A stretch of DNA of 64,000 nt, taken from the NCBI GenBank assembly GCA_934045905.1, contig OW203763.1, positions 19,040,948 through 19,104,947 of the forward strand. The letters are read 5' to 3'. This document shows positions 12,014-25,562 of this stretch, piece by piece. The DNA is from Leuctra nigra. Its lineage: Eukaryota > Arthropoda > Insecta > Plecoptera > Leuctridae. Within the stretch, counting starts at the first letter, position 1; the number at the start of each line of letters is the position of its first letter. Made by a program: the position numbers and the translations under genes. The notes under the pieces were generated by a model, which did not search any database, had not been told where the DNA came from, and saw only the letters and a list, made by a program, of their open reading frames with translations.

Positions 12014-15000
12014 CTGCCTTGGCCAGTCGTTGCCGGACGATGATAAGAGAAGAAAAAAAACGACAGGAGAAAAACTGCTGGAAATCCATCGAACTATTTT
12101 TGAAACTGGACAAAAAAAAGGGTGACTGTAACTGGTGACTTGATAAATATGGTGTTCACTGAAGGTTTTAATGGGATTAAAAAGAAGCATTGTTACAATT
12201 TGCCAGCGAATCTGATAAGTCGGACGGTGGTGAAGAAATATGAGAGGACAGGAGCAATGGCGGACCTTATAAGTGGACGGGGGTGGGAGTGTGGGAGGAG
12301 GGTTTATATCCGGCCCCCAGGGGCTCTTTAATTCAAAAAACAAATATTTTTTAAACTTTCGGTATTTTTTTAAAACTAATTGTGAACAGTTCTACGGTCT
12401 GAATTATTATTAGGCGCATAATTGAGAGCGATGGTGGCGGTAATATTATGGACCAATGTCAAGATTTACTGAGCATTTTGAGAGGGAAGTAGAAATTAGA
12501 ATCAAGGACATCGACATAGGTAGTGAAAAAACTGAACTACACGGTTTTTTCATTTTACGAAACCTCTCAAGTGTATTTTTTCATGAGAATGAAAAATCGA
12601 CGTTTAATCATGGAAGCCAGTGTTATTTCTGCTTCTCATTGTTTGGGGTTAGTCAATGTCTTCATTGTAACTGTTGATCCAGTTTGTCTTTTTATGCAGC
12701 GGAGAAGAAAGGCTACAACATTTTACAATAACTTTATAAAAAACACTTATTTTGCTACTACACTTGAATTAAGTCAGCAACATACTTCGCCCTTTGGCGA
12801 AACTTTCAATTAACTTTACGATCGATATACATTACATATTTTGACCAACTTTTACTGTTTCTATCCTTGAATGTGGTTGAATGCTTGTGTCAACTCCATA
12901 CAACCCAGCAAATTGCTTGAATCCAATGAAACCACTGACCAGAAGCTTAGAGAGAGAGAGAGAATAGTTTCCTGCTCCTAGTTTGACCCATAATTAGAAC
13001 GTGACTCTTCTATCTAATAGTTACATGACGTGGAAGAGCAGAATGCCGATCTGAAGTGTTTCCAATCTTGGCTAAGTTCATGGATAGCTAATTAGCTGGT
13101 TACTTGCTAGCCTTTGACCAGGTAAACTTGCTCGACGACGTAGCCCCTTCCTTCACAGGGTCAGTGAAATTGATCGAACAAAACCCATGGATAATGAGAG
13201 AGTAGAGGAATCTCGAACAACTTTTCCGACTTCGAAGAAGTAAAGTGCTTCCTGTGAGGTTTGCTAGAAACTATTGGCTTGAGCCTTGAGCTTAGTAAGT
13301 AAATACTCCCAAGAATATAGGCTTCGCCGTGCAAACATGAAAAACTCAATTTCTCCTCTCAAACATGAAATCAGCCCAGCGGTTCCTTAAAAACCGGTAA
13401 GAAATAGTAAACCCCCCGGTGTATAAAATTTATCCGTGGATAGCTTAATCTAAAGTACCATCTGAGTGGATTTTCATGGAGAAAAAATTGAAACTCGACA
13501 GCTTCCACAGCTGAGCATTATCATGTTAATCTTTCATTTTAAAATAATATTCACTAAAATGATTTTCCCCTTTTCCTACTCCACGCGGGTAAACTCCAGC
13601 GAAGTATGAAAATCGGTAACAATGCATTTAGCCTCCCGCACCCTTCAAAGCGAGCTGAACATGATCCTCATAAGTCTAAACCCTTGGCTTGCGTTTGCTT
13701 GATGCTTTCGCGTAACAGCTGATGCTCTAGCATCGCGGTTACAACCCTCGGCTGCAACCATGCCACTTGCCAAGCAGAGCAAATCACCTCTCAAAAATAA
13801 CCTGGAGTGACAAGACTTGCACCCATATGGCATGGATTCCTCGCTACATACTACCCCCACACCCCTTCTCTTCTCCTACACCCTCGCCCCCCCAGTCTGA
13901 CAACATATAGAACGCATGTCGTAAATATGGAAATTGTGGTATATGGTCCCGGTTCGGGTAGAAAGGCCAGAGAGGTAAAGGAACTTGGGAATAAGCAGTT
14001 GAAAGATGAAATGTGTGATGAAAGGTGAGAAGCAAACTAGTTGATCGATATTCGATAACCCTCGCTCCATCTACGAGGTAAATATGTCGTGGAAAACAGT
14101 TGTCCTAGAAAGGAAATGTCGAAAACGTGACTACTTTATATCATTCATGGGAGTCAGTTTATTGTCGACTGAAGGAAAGACGTCGTTCAGATGAAATCGT
14201 GGACCAGAATTATGTTGTAACTGATGCTATTTACTTTCTTGGTCATAAAGTAGGTAGTGAGAGATTCAATTTGACTTTTATGACATCGAATCTCCGGGGG
14301 GACTGTGGGGCCGATTCAACCTTGTATACACCACTTGAATGGTCAAACATTCTTTATATTTACATACAAATGTTCTTTTAGCAGCATTATGAGGAAACAA
14401 ATTACATTTTCTTGAACATTTTAAATGACTAAGCAAATATAAATAATTTATTTGTTTAGGCGAACAAGAGATGTTTTCATTGATCCATTATCGCATTCAT
14501 TTGCATTGCGTTCGTGCTCATTTATCAATTCGTTACGCAAAGTGAGGTCGTGATATTAACAATGATTTAATCAATCCTCTGTGGAATGATATTCCACAAT
14601 GATGGATCCATCCTGAAAACCTTAGTTGCAACGGCAAATGCTGGGATGGTTCCCATAGCTATATGCCGCGATTGCCTAATCCTCCTCATCCTTCTAACTC
14701 AAGAATCTCTTATTGATATCCTGATAAATAATAAGTGGTAACATGTTGGTGACAGTGCGTCATTAATTAATTAATCTATTTTCACCGATCAAAATTCAAA
14801 ATTGTATCTATAAAAAATTAAAACCCCCTACCAAGCCAATTGGCTACAATAGTTAACATTCGCGACTAAAATATCTCAATTGCACAAAAATTGTTCCCTG
14901 CCATAGCGCATCACGGATCCCCCTTCCTCCATTTTGTTGGGGGTTATCAAAAGCAACGGTAGTGTGGGGGGATGAGGGGGGCATTAACCCGGGGCTGCAG

Positions 15001-15780
15001 CTCGACGATTTCCCTGCATAGATATGAGCTAGGCGAAGCACGAATTGAATTAAGATGAAAGTATTACGCTGGGGTCCCACAGTGATTAGTACTATTACCT
15101 CAGATTTCATCGCTTATGAATGATGCTCCTAGTTTATATTACTCAATCTCAACTAGAGGGCTAATTAGAAAAGATCAATATAAGATAAAGGGACGAGATA
15201 ATTTATGCGAAACGCGTCTGTCGTATATATCCATCTAGTACAACGCTCTTAGAAAGCGTCGATAGTGAGATAGAAATAGCTGGAACGCGAAGCAAAAGCA
15301 ACTTAATTAGGAACTTAAATTGAAACAAATACACTTGTTGCTATATATTTTAAAGGACTTAATAATTTGTACGTTTTGAGAAATATTTGCTACAAATGTG
15401 CATTGTGATTGTAACTATGACGCTTTTTCACTCTGAACGTTTTGGCGTTGCCGTTGGTGATTTCTTACGCTCATTGTACGCTTGACGATTTTGTTGAAGG
15501 AACATTCTAAAGTAACGTTTTACGTATTAAAAGGATGTAATGTAATGTAAGCAAAGGTTTATTGAATAGTAAATGTAGTGGACTATTCGTAATTCATAAT
15601 AGTAAACTACTCTATAATTCACGATTTTATATAGTTGGCCAAACTGGAATCTCGGTAGAATTACACATGTAGAATATAATTTGAATTTATAATTTGAGTT
15701 GGAATATGATATTTTGGAATGGTTTTCCCAGCATTAAGTATAAACTCATTACTCAAATGAGATAGAAAGGAAGGGTTTAG
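12014..15780. other. Intergenic, nothing recognised
   Basis: Only short chance frames are present. There is a short (GA)n run near 12950 and a small perfect palindrome GTGGAAT-GAT-ATTCCAC near 14581. Confidence 0.5.
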
Positions 15781-16102
15781 AAGCAACTGGACTAACTGAT
15801 GTTGCACATGTTCGTCGGTACATGTTAAGCAACTGGACTAACTGATGTTGCACATGTTCGTCGGTACATGTTAAGCAACTGGACTAACTGATGTTGCACA
15901 TGTTCGTCGGTACATGTTAAGCAACTGGACTAACTGATATTGCACATGTTCGTCGGTACATGTTAAGCAACTGGACTAACTGATGTTGCACATGTTCGTC
16001 GGTACATGTTAAGCAACTGGACTAACTGGTGTTGCACATGTTCATCGGTACATGTTAAGCAACTGGACTAACTGATGTTGCACATGTTCGTCGGTACATG
16101 TT
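15781..16102 (+). repeat. 46-bp tandem repeat, seven exact-length copies
   Basis: Units start at 15781, 15827, 15873, 15919, 15965, 16011 and 16057, each beginning AAGCAACTGGACTAACTG. Copy 4 (GATATTG) and copy 6 (GGTGTTG, TTCATCGG) carry point changes; the others are essentially identical, which indicates recent expansion or homogenisation. Each unit contains two ACATGT palindromes separated by 8 bp. No coding role is apparent. Confidence 0.95.
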
Positions 16103-19100
16103 CCACGAGTTTTTTTTTAGTTTGACCCTATAAACAGGGACGTTAGTGTAACTCTTTTTTGATAAATGTGAATAGAAGAGCATTCCATTCAATAAAGTAT
16201 GGTAAATGATATTTTTAATTTTTAAATCAGAACCCTAGATATTTTCGCCATTAGAATAATAAAGAGCATTGGAAATAAAAAATATGTATCTATTCAGAAC
16301 GTCATAAAATGTGATGGTCCACTTTGCTTCAAAGCACCTCAAAATGCAGACAAAGAGAAAGCAGGAATTACAACTAGTGTATAAAATATTTTATGATTAA
16401 CGAAATATTACTGAATATTAACAGATGCTAGATTATATGTACTCCGAGTTTTGAAGTGTAAAACCGGCTTACGTAGTCTGGCCACTGAACATTTTCAAAC
16501 AAAAAATACATATCGCAAAATAAAAAGCAAATAAAATAGCAGACTCAAAGTATGGACGTTACATTTAATAAATGGAAGTAAAACATGGAAACCTGTACTT
16601 AGTAATGTAAGTAAGTGGTGAAAATGAAATGACTCGGGAGTCTCTGAATGGCCATTATTTAGCTTCTATCTCACAGAAGTGCGAAGTCCAAGATGCAGCA
16701 TCTTCTCTGGACCCCAATGTCGACTTCGCTGCCGGACACAACTAGAAATTCCAAGTAGAAGAAAGAGCAGAGATTTGATTTCAAGCGAAGGCCCACTCTA
16801 AACTGATTAACTGAATTGGAGATTGACTGCGACTCTAACTAGTAGCTGAAAACAGGGAAGTAAAGAAGCCGCACATTCTCCCGCTGTTGTGATGACATTT
16901 AAGTGAAGCCAGTCATGAACATGATTCCCAGAAACATTGATTGCAAACAAGTAAAGTGGTTAAATAAGTCAGCGAATGATTGGAATGAAGATTTCACTTG
17001 TTCTCTCTTAAACTTAAACTTTATTTTAAAAAAATACACAATCTGTCGTAATTGTGACAGAATTTTTAAGATTTGGTTAGAATATGATGAAAATTATCAT
17101 TTTGTAAGCCTTACAACACTTGAAAAAACGTATTCATTTTCAATAATAATGAACAAAATATATTATAGCAGTGATGAATAAAAATGATTGCGCCTCTTCC
17201 ACATTACTTCAAATAATAAAACCCTTTGGTTTCATATGCTCGTCTATGCAAATTAAGCTGATTTATCTTCGGAACATTGGTTTTCAATTAATAGATTTCA
17301 AAACTTCATTGCACTTTCCGTTCTCATTTAATTCATATCACAAGTCAGCAATCTGATAATATGGTGAAATTCTCGAGGAAGGCATGAGAAATATCATGTT
17401 ATATTAAACGATTCATACGAAATCAACGATCTACAATGTTAAATCTTTCATAAACCGTAACGATCGGACGTTTCATGAAAATCAATCGCTTCGAGTTGAT
17501 CAGCAGTTTGCATCCTGAAGGCGGTTGAAAGATTTCGAAGTGGCCGAAGTAAACAAAAACATTTTTCAAAACTCCGACTGAATGATATTACATGTGAATT
17601 GGCTCAACAAACTTAGTTGGTGAACTTCAAATGTAATAAGTAAATAGAAACTGTTTTGTTTGAAGCAAGAACAAAGTTGAAAAGTGAGAAAATTTGCTTA
17701 AGTGCTGTGAAAAAAACAAATAGTTTGTTTCTTGTATTCGTTCTGATAAGAGAGTGTTGAATGTCATATGATTTCTTGATTCAGTATTTATGGCTGGTGT
17801 CGTCCGGATTTATAAAAGAACTGACCGTAACTAAAAATAAAATTAGTTCGAGACGAAACATTCGAAACCACTGCAGGTCCGAGGTTTGATTCTTGACAAT
17901 TCTGAGTGAGATACGTTGAAATAAGTTTCTCAGTTCAATGGGAGTAATCCTTATTGATTCGTCCACATCGTAATATTTTGTTGCAGAAAAAGTTGTCTAA
18001 ATGTTAACACGTTTAGGAAAGAGTATCACGGTTTATTGAGATAAAAATGTGAGTTGAAAATGTGTGAAATTGAATTGCTTCTTGAGGAAAATGCATGAAC
18101 TGACTTAGAGTACAGATAAAAGAAAAATTATAAAATCCCAGCTTGCTTTTAAAACTGACTCTCTATTGCTGAAACAGGAAGAATGTTTCCGCCTCTCATT
18201 CCGGAAAATAGGAACTTAATGAATGCAATATCTGCAAATGAACAGCCTGCACTGCTAGAATAAGCAAGACAAATTGCCGTATTAAATAATGATAATAAAG
18301 CTGGTCTACAGAGTTAGAAAGATCTAGAATATGGTTTTTCTCTTTGGAGCGAAAAAAAATAATGAAATCCAAAGGATGAAGAACGACCTAGTATAATATT
18401 AAAAATCAAGAAACGGAATATAAAATGAACTAATCTAAATGCAATGAAGATTTGCTCAATTACAACAGTTTCAAAATTGCATGTGTATTTCATCTAGAGA
18501 GGTACTATCAAAATACAAAGCAATTTTTTTCGGCGGGGTTTTAAGGGAGGCAAACTTTTTTGGGGTTTTTTGATCTTTTTTCGTGGTTCTTGGAGGGAGT
18601 AAATTAGATTTGAGATGGTTTGTGGTTTCACTTCCATCTTTCGTATCTATCGCGTTGCGACCCCTTCTCCCCCCTTCTTCCACATTCCCTTTCCATGATC
18701 CCACAACCCACCAACTCCATGAGCTTCCAGAGTAAATGGAAAATCTATATCTCCATTTCTACATTAAAATCGAGCCAACATTATTAGCAATGCATACCTC
18801 TGATAATAAACCCGGCACAATGATTAACACGGCTAGCACTGGGATTCGAACTTGCGGCGGAGAAGCGAGCTAAAGAGCTTCCCTTCTCCTTGATTGCGGT
18901 TCAAAAGAAAATACACCAATCTAAAATTTCTGAAAGACTTACAGTAAAAAAAAGGCACTGTGTTTGAACGCGTTGATTAGCGAGTTGAAGCTGAAGTTTT
19001 GTCAGGAAAAGGAATAAGATGGAAAGATTTTACTCAAAAGTTGTGTCAAGCAGCCAGACTTCATTTTCATTTATTAAAACTTAATTAGTTATTTGTCTTG

Positions 19101-20345
19101 AATGTTGCTAAATAATTGTACTCTTCTTTGAGGTTTTGTTCCCGTGATGAACTTTCTTTGTGATACATCGTATTCGGCCCACGAGATGGCTATACTGATA
19201 GTGGTTTCACGTGATTCCTTGTATAGTTTAATGAGTTACGGAGCGGGGAAAATCATCACTTCTCAATCATAGTTATAATTAATGAAAACATCATTAGTCA
19301 CGCTAACGAGCAGTGGTCGTTAATCTTCATTTCAAAAGCTAAAGTCTAAACTATTAAAAGCTTATTAAAAAAGTGATCATCTTTCGGTTATGGCTTTTGT
19401 CTAAGAGAGAGGCTATGGATGAAAAAGTACACAGAGTCTCAAGTGTCAAATAAAGCATCTAGTTTGACTCCTGTCAAAATTTACACCAAATTTGCTGAGC
19501 TCGTTAGAAACTTCTTAACGAATATATGTGTTGTGTCCGACTGCCTAACATTCTACTTGGCCCAACATAATTCGAAACCTACTTTAAACTGTCTTTCAAG
19601 ATGCCTGGGTTCGATCCTCGTCACGATCTCACAGCTCAATTTAACAGGGATATATCCGGACACTCCTGCAAAAGCAATTGTTGGAACTGTCCCAATTAAA
19701 CCCAATAATCTCATAATATTTCTCATAAGTCATTACAAACGCCATTTTCTTTTTTCAGATCATTGAAGTTTGTTAAAAATGGATCTGTACGTGCAACTTA
19801 TTTTTTATGCCCGGCTGTCCCACATTCCACTTATATTTAAAGATTCACTTCAGAGCAATCTTAGCTTCTTCTCACTTCATGGACTTTGATAGCCATATTT
19901 TGTGTCTCCCTGAAATGTCAACCCTACATTTTGTCAATGCATTTGCTGAGTTTGAAGTGGCAATTGCATTAGATTGCTCGGTGCCTCTCTGGATGTTCTA
20001 GGGTTTCTCACACGTTATGACTCGCAGAATCCACTTAGCGGTTGTGATTTGTGACTAATTGCTAGTGGTGTGGTACATTTCTATTCCTATTAGAAATACA
20101 AATTGTAAAGTTTTCCAACAAGATGAGATAATTCACTTTGCATGTAATTCAAAATAATAATGGGTGTACCACAATTGAATTATTTCTTTGTAATTACCCA
20201 ATTAGTTTAATTTACAAAGTTTCTATTTGAAAGTTTTTCGTTCGTAAATAATTAACGAGCCGTTAATGATAGGCTTCTAACTCTTTGAGTTTAAAATAAG
20301 TTGGGATTGAGTTACGTGTGACGTGGGATTGGGGAATGGAGCACG
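16103..20345. other. Intergenic or upstream region of LRR gene 1
   Basis: No recognisable gene. One short copy of the dispersed AACGCGTTGAT repeat lies at 18961-18985. Box-B-like motifs near 18842 (GGGATTCGAAC) and 19607 (GGGTTCGATCC) suggest degenerate tRNA-derived SINEs. The 115-codon frame at 19419-19766 runs through such a remnant and is rejected. An unseen noncoding first exon of the downstream LRR gene could lie here. Confidence 0.4.
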
Positions 20346-20382
20346 GGGTATGGGGTATGGGGTATGGGGTATGGGGTATGGG
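20346..20382 (+). repeat. (GGGGTAT) heptamer array, G-quadruplex potential
   Basis: Five consecutive GGGGTAT units give at least four regularly spaced G4 runs on the plus strand. The array is short and interstitial and is not the TTAGG telomere repeat of most insects. Confidence 0.8.
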
Positions 20383-21594
20383 AGGAGGCTGTGGCAGTGG
20401 CCATCAAACTCATACACCGTGGAAGCATTAGCCAAAACCCCTTCCTTTTCGTCAAACCCTAGTGCGATGGTTGCTTTTAATAGCCAACAAAAAACATGCA
20501 TTATGAGTTGATAATGCAATTACTGACTGGATATTTGAATACAAAACACAGCATGGAGTTCTTACTTAATTATTAATCTTTATCACCCAGAGACAAAGTC
20601 TAAAAATGCTCTCAGTTAAACCCTAAAGTATGCTTTAGTGTCCTATTGGCGTCGATTTGATATAAACATAAAGAATGAACATTATTTTGAACAATTAATT
20701 AACTTCTCTCTGTTAAAAGTTTCGCAAATCATACATTTTGATGATGCAGTACATTTTTGTATTTTTTATGTCAAATTCATTATCTTGTACAAGGTTTTGT
20801 TCCCTCTTGACATTTTTATTAGGTCTTAAACTAATATTTCATTGCAGACATAAATACTGTATTAAACATAACAAGGTCTATTGGATTAAGCACCAATATT
20901 TTATTGACATTCTATCGATAAATTATAACACTTTATATAGACAGAGGCTCAGTGGATAAAACACTAGATGCCATTCGGATGGTTTATGGGTTCAGGATAT
21001 TGTGCTGAGTCTTCTATCACTTTAAGAAAATGCTGGGATAGTACAGCTTAATAAATACAGATGCCCTCTCTCTTCACCGTCATAAAAACTGGAATAGTCA
21101 CGTTCCAAACATCGTTATAAATTATTTCCCACTCTATTAGTCTCGATGAAGAGAGCAATTTGGTTTAAATTATGTTAATTTTAAGTTAGTAAATAATTTT
21201 ACCGAATTAAGTATAATTCACGGTTAAGCATAACCATTTCAACAGAGACAACCAATGCCATGTCATGAGTTCGTTCTTCGATAATACATAAACTTTTGCA
21301 GGTTACTTATAGTCATATTTAATCAAGTTAATGATTGAATTTCCGATAAACAAATGTTCTTGAAAACAGTAAATTCCAATAAATAACAAGGTTGGCGAAA
21401 GCTTGAAGAAATTTTATTTTAAAACGTCTACATTGTAGAGTTTGTTAAAGTTGAGACGAAAATTCCATTTATTTATAATATCCAACTCAAGAGCTGATTT
21501 ACATTATAACCGAATGACTGTTATAAAACTTTCTCTTTACTCTCTAAAAGTTCGTAAACAATTGATTTTAAGTTTGCTCTGTTGCTTTTTCCAG

Positions 21595-23382
21595 GACTGA
21601 TGAAGATCAAGATCGGCAGTCAACAAGGTCATGGAGGATGAGCGTCCCTGGGCGATGGCCGTCGCGACGGATGGCGTCGGCAGATGGAGTCGACGTCTGC
21701 TCCAGGTGGCTCTCCTCGTCGTTGTGATCGCGGCTGACGTGAAAGCCATCTGCCCCTCGAAATGCATCTGCGACGATGATCTCCTCTTGGCCTCGTGCAT
21801 CGACGCGGGACTCGAAGTCGTGCCCATCCAGCTTAATCCCGAACTCAAAGCCATTAATCTTCAAGAAAACAAAATAGTTAACGTCCAATTTACATTAGGT
21901 ATCTACACAAATCTGCGAAATCTCGATGTGTCCCGTAACAAAATCACAACGCTTGGAAGCAAAAACTTTGAATTACAAAACAAATTATTGAGCTTGAACC
22001 TTAGTAATAATTTAGTGAGTAACTTGAGGAAAGACACTTTTAAAGGTTTGAAAAGCCTCCGAGTTCTAGACTTAAGTGAAAACCAACTCGAAACATTAGA
22101 AGGCGGTGCTTTCTTACATCTGAACAGTCTGATTGAACTTTATGTGACTAACAACAAGATCCTGGACATCGGTACGAGCGTGTTCGACAAGCTGCATAAC
22201 TTGGTGATTCTTCAGTTAGGCGACAACCAGTTGCTCGACGTTCCGACTCCGAGTCTCCGTGCCCTCGTACTCCTGCAACAGTTGGATCTTAGCGGCAACC
22301 TGATCGCCAACATCACGGACGACTCCGCACCGATGTTGAACCAGTTGACATCGCTCTCACTCGCTTCCAATGTCATCTCCAACATTGATCGGTCGGCGTT
22401 CGACGGTCTCCCGGCGCTCGAGTATCTCGATCTCAGTGACAACAACTTGACGTCCACGCCAACAGAATCACTCTCGAAACTCAATAATTTGACCGATTTA
22501 GATCTTTCCGGTAATGGTTTCCTACAGATGTTAAAACCCGTGGCATTCCAAAGCCTCTTTGAACTGCGTCGAGTAAAGTTGTCAAGATTAGCTCGGCTCT
22601 GGAAGATTGATGTGCGTACATTTGTCGATAACATTAAATTGGAAAGTATCGAAATGGACAATAATCCCGTGTTGGATAATCTTCCCTGGCGCTTATTTCA
22701 TGGTAATCCGTTATTAGTTTCCGTCTCCGTCCGTGGGAACGGCTTCACAACTCTGGACGCTTCCCACTTCCCACTCGACCAACTGGACACACTGTCTCTC
22801 GGCGGTAATCCCCTTCACTGTAACTGTTCGCTTCTCTGGCTGTGGCTGTTGGCCCAACAGCAAGCAGAGTACACGGAGAGAAACGAGACGAGTCTAGACG
22901 TAACTCCAGTACTCGACGTCGAGAATATTCGATGTTGGCGTCCAGACGTAGCGCGTCACACCCTCATCGTCAGCGTCCCCGAGTCAGAGGTGCGTTGCGA
23001 CGCCTCCTGGCTCGCCGTCATCATCGTCACCGCCGTCGTCTTCGCGTTGTTCGTCGTCACTTGTGTCGTCTTACTTGTGGTTGGTAATGGTCGGTGTAAA
23101 AAAGAGGAGAAACGTAATGAAGTGATTGACAATCAGCAGCGGCTACATCAGAACGGTGCTGTTTTGATGCTGCTAAGTCAACAAGACAGTTTGGATAATT
23201 TTGTGCTGCGAACGAATAAAGAGCTGATGAATGGTGAGCAACAGTTTCAGCCTCTTGCTCCATGGGATCCGAGATCCATGGATAGTGGCAACTGTCATCA
23301 AGATCCAAGACTCAGTCTCTATCATGGACAATATTCTTTGAATGGGACGATTAAAAAACCGAAACACGTTGTTTATGTCTAG
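21595..23382 (+). CDS. LRR type I membrane protein 1 (583 aa), complete coding exon
   Basis: The CDS is 21631-23382. The exon appears to start at 21595 after a strong acceptor (GTTGCTTTTTCCAG), so an unseen 5' noncoding exon lies upstream. The ATG at 21631 has a good context (GTCATGG) and precedes a signal peptide (hydrophobic residues about 23-39). An LRR N-cap follows with Cys 41, 45, 47 and 56, then about 13 LRRs of 24 residues (about 70-390), an LRR C-cap (NPLHCNCSLLWLW, about 390-452), one membrane helix (about 458-483) and a cytoplasmic tail of 100 residues ending in VVYV. LRR ectodomains of this kind usually mediate adhesion or ligand binding at the cell surface. There is no TIR or kinase domain, so it is not a Toll receptor. 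I cannot assign a named orthologue. Confidence 0.9.
21600..21641 (+). promoter_or_regulatory. Short uORF overlapping the LRR 1 start codon
   Basis: An ATG six bases into the exon (21600) opens a 13-codon frame that ends with TGA at 21641, ten bases beyond the main ATG at 21631 and in another frame. Overlapping uORFs commonly reduce initiation at the main start. The arrangement is read directly; the regulatory effect is inference. Confidence 0.45.
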
Positions 23383-23425
23383 TAATTTAACTCCAAACTT
23401 GACGAACTATTTTCAGTGAAATTTG

Positions 23426-23431
23426 AATAAA
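23426..23431 (+). terminator. Candidate poly(A) signal for LRR gene 1
   Basis: The first AATAAA after the stop codon lies 44 nt downstream. Another AATAAA is at about 23649, so a longer 3' UTR is equally possible. Confidence 0.4.
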
Positions 23432-25562
23432 GGCCAATTACAATGTTAGAATGAGATTTATATACAGATTTTCAAATTCTTATTTAAGATCTTGAGTAAA
23501 CTTGTAAAACCGATCTCTTCTGCCAACTTGAAAGCAATGCTGGACTGTAATGGAGGTGCCGGATTCCTAGCTTCTTAATCAAGAGGAAAAGTTTAATCCG
23601 CCTCCGTATGTACGAACTTGTTCGATAGTTCCCTAAACACTACCTTACAATAAAGCTTATAAATGACCTTAGTTACCTAACATCTAGTTACCATACTACC
23701 ATTATGTATTGTTATTAAGTATTGACATAAAGCCAAACTGATCGAATTTCTAGCTAATAAGATTCTGTAATATGTTTAACCTAGTATTTAAAACAGAGGA
23801 GCAAAGAAAATGTTGTGGCGTCTCAGAACTATTCTTAATGCATGTTTAATGTGACTATTGTTAGAGTAGAAACCGTATGTGTCGTCCAAATAATGATTTC
23901 TTATATCGTTCGTTACTGTATAAAACTTTTGTCAATTTTGTAACCTTTCTCATCGTACCTAATTCCATACGTCTCATTTTAACTATAGTATATATACTTG
24001 CTTGACCTTTGGAAATATTATATTTATTCATGTTTTTATTATGGAAAAGGACTGATATTGTTGTAGGATGATGGCAAATGTGAATTATAATAATTAGCTG
24101 AATATTTAATAGTCCAGGAGGTTGTACAAAACGCAACTATTCTATTAAGTTGAAATGTATGAGAGACAAATGACATTAGACTAAATATTAATTCGCCTCC
24201 TTTGTATATATTTCCATGGATAGAAAACCAATTTGAGAACTTCTTTAGTAAGAAACCTTTAAATCAATTCTTCGCTGTTTAAAAATTGTGTGGAAACATT
24301 TCATAAAAGACTCTTGAGAACCTTTCATTACTGATTTAATGTAAAATTGATTTAGTCTTGAACACAAGTAATAAGTGCATAATTATAAAATTTCTCTNNN
24401 NNNNNNNNNNNNNNNNNNNNNNNNNNNNNNNNNNNNNNNNNNNNNNNNNNNNNNNNNNNNNNNNNNNNNNNNNNNNNNNNNNNNNNNNNNNNNNNNNNNN
24501 NNNNNNNNNNNNNNNNNNNNNNNNNNNNNNNNNNNNNNNNNNNNNNNNNNNNNNNNNNNNNNNNNNNNNNNNNNNNNNNNNNNNNNNNNNNNNNNNNACT
24601 CAAAATTGATTAGTTTCGTAACCAAGGGGCTTTCATTTAGTGGAAGTAAACAGCAATTGGATTCAAGATAACGTATCGTCGATTGATCAGCAATTCCACG
24701 GAAGCAATTGGAAATAATCATTCAATCAAGTAATAGATACACCAGTGTCGGAATAGTCATCATTAGGCTGGTTGGTGAGAAGGCAAGTAGCATGATTACG
24801 TTTAAAATGCATTAAACAATAAAACAAAATTATTTTATGCGATTTTATTGTATTAGGTATATTAAAAATGGTTTCCTTTCGTTTGCAATATTTGTCGAAA
24901 TGAGCAGGGAAAACACAATTGAAAATATTGACAGAAGAGTTCAATGATTTTTTTAATTGAGAGAATTTGATTTTGACATAAATCTAATAAATAACTGCCT
25001 GTCTTATACTTTAATGCAACCAACTCTAAAATGTATTAAACAATTCTGAAAGGAGATACTTTCAAATAGAGAAGTAATTTATTATTTTCCAATCCTGTAA
25101 TATTTTTAATTTTGCAATGTTTGTTTAATATTATGTTCATTGTTTACTTTCCTCCCTTGAGTATAAGAAAAAAGTACAAACAAACATTTATTTTATTTTG
25201 TAAACATTCCACACAGCCAATGCATTAAAAACCATTGACAACTGTTGATGAAATGTATTAGATAGGGACTGGTTTCATAATTATAATTTATTTTATATTT
25301 TTCGTATTTGATTTTTGACAGATTGTGATTTGAGCAATTCTCTAAATAACTTACATACGGATGTACGTATTTATATTACATTTTTTTGTTTTTAAAAACG
25401 AATTCTTGCACTGGCCACTGATCTTCATTATTAGTATCTGTTTTGATTGTGGATCCTGTGGACTTAATTGTATACAGATTTTGTAACGCTGGCTGAATTG
25501 TATTTAACCTTGGATGTATTTTCATCTTGAATGGACCCGCAGCAAGGAAAGGGAGCATTACT
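23432..25562. other. Intergenic between the two LRR genes
   Basis: AT-rich, with probable 3' UTR at the left and no recognisable gene. It includes the assembly gap at 24398-24597. Open frames spanning the Ns are artefacts. Confidence 0.5.
24398..24597. other. Assembly gap (200 Ns)
   Basis: Exactly 200 consecutive Ns. The round number suggests a fixed-size placeholder, so the true distance between the flanks is unknown. Confidence 0.99.

Noticed and set aside
15781..16102. CRISPR-like array
   Set aside because: The 46-bp units are contiguous with no unique spacers, and the sequence is eukaryotic; it is an ordinary tandem repeat.
19419..19766. 115-codon plus-strand frame
   Set aside because: It passes through a tRNA-like box-B remnant, has no domain and a composition typical of chance frames.
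22212..22661. 149-codon minus-strand frame inside LRR gene 1
   Set aside because: An antisense shadow of the GC-rich LRR coding exon; the plus-strand frame shows a clear signal peptide and LRRs.
21631..23382. Toll-like receptor identity for LRR protein 1
   Set aside because: No TIR domain in the tail and only one N-cap/C-cap pair; the generic LRR membrane-protein call is safer.
24352..24721. Open frames of 83-112 codons on both strands
   Set aside because: They span the 200-N gap and consist mostly of unknown residues.
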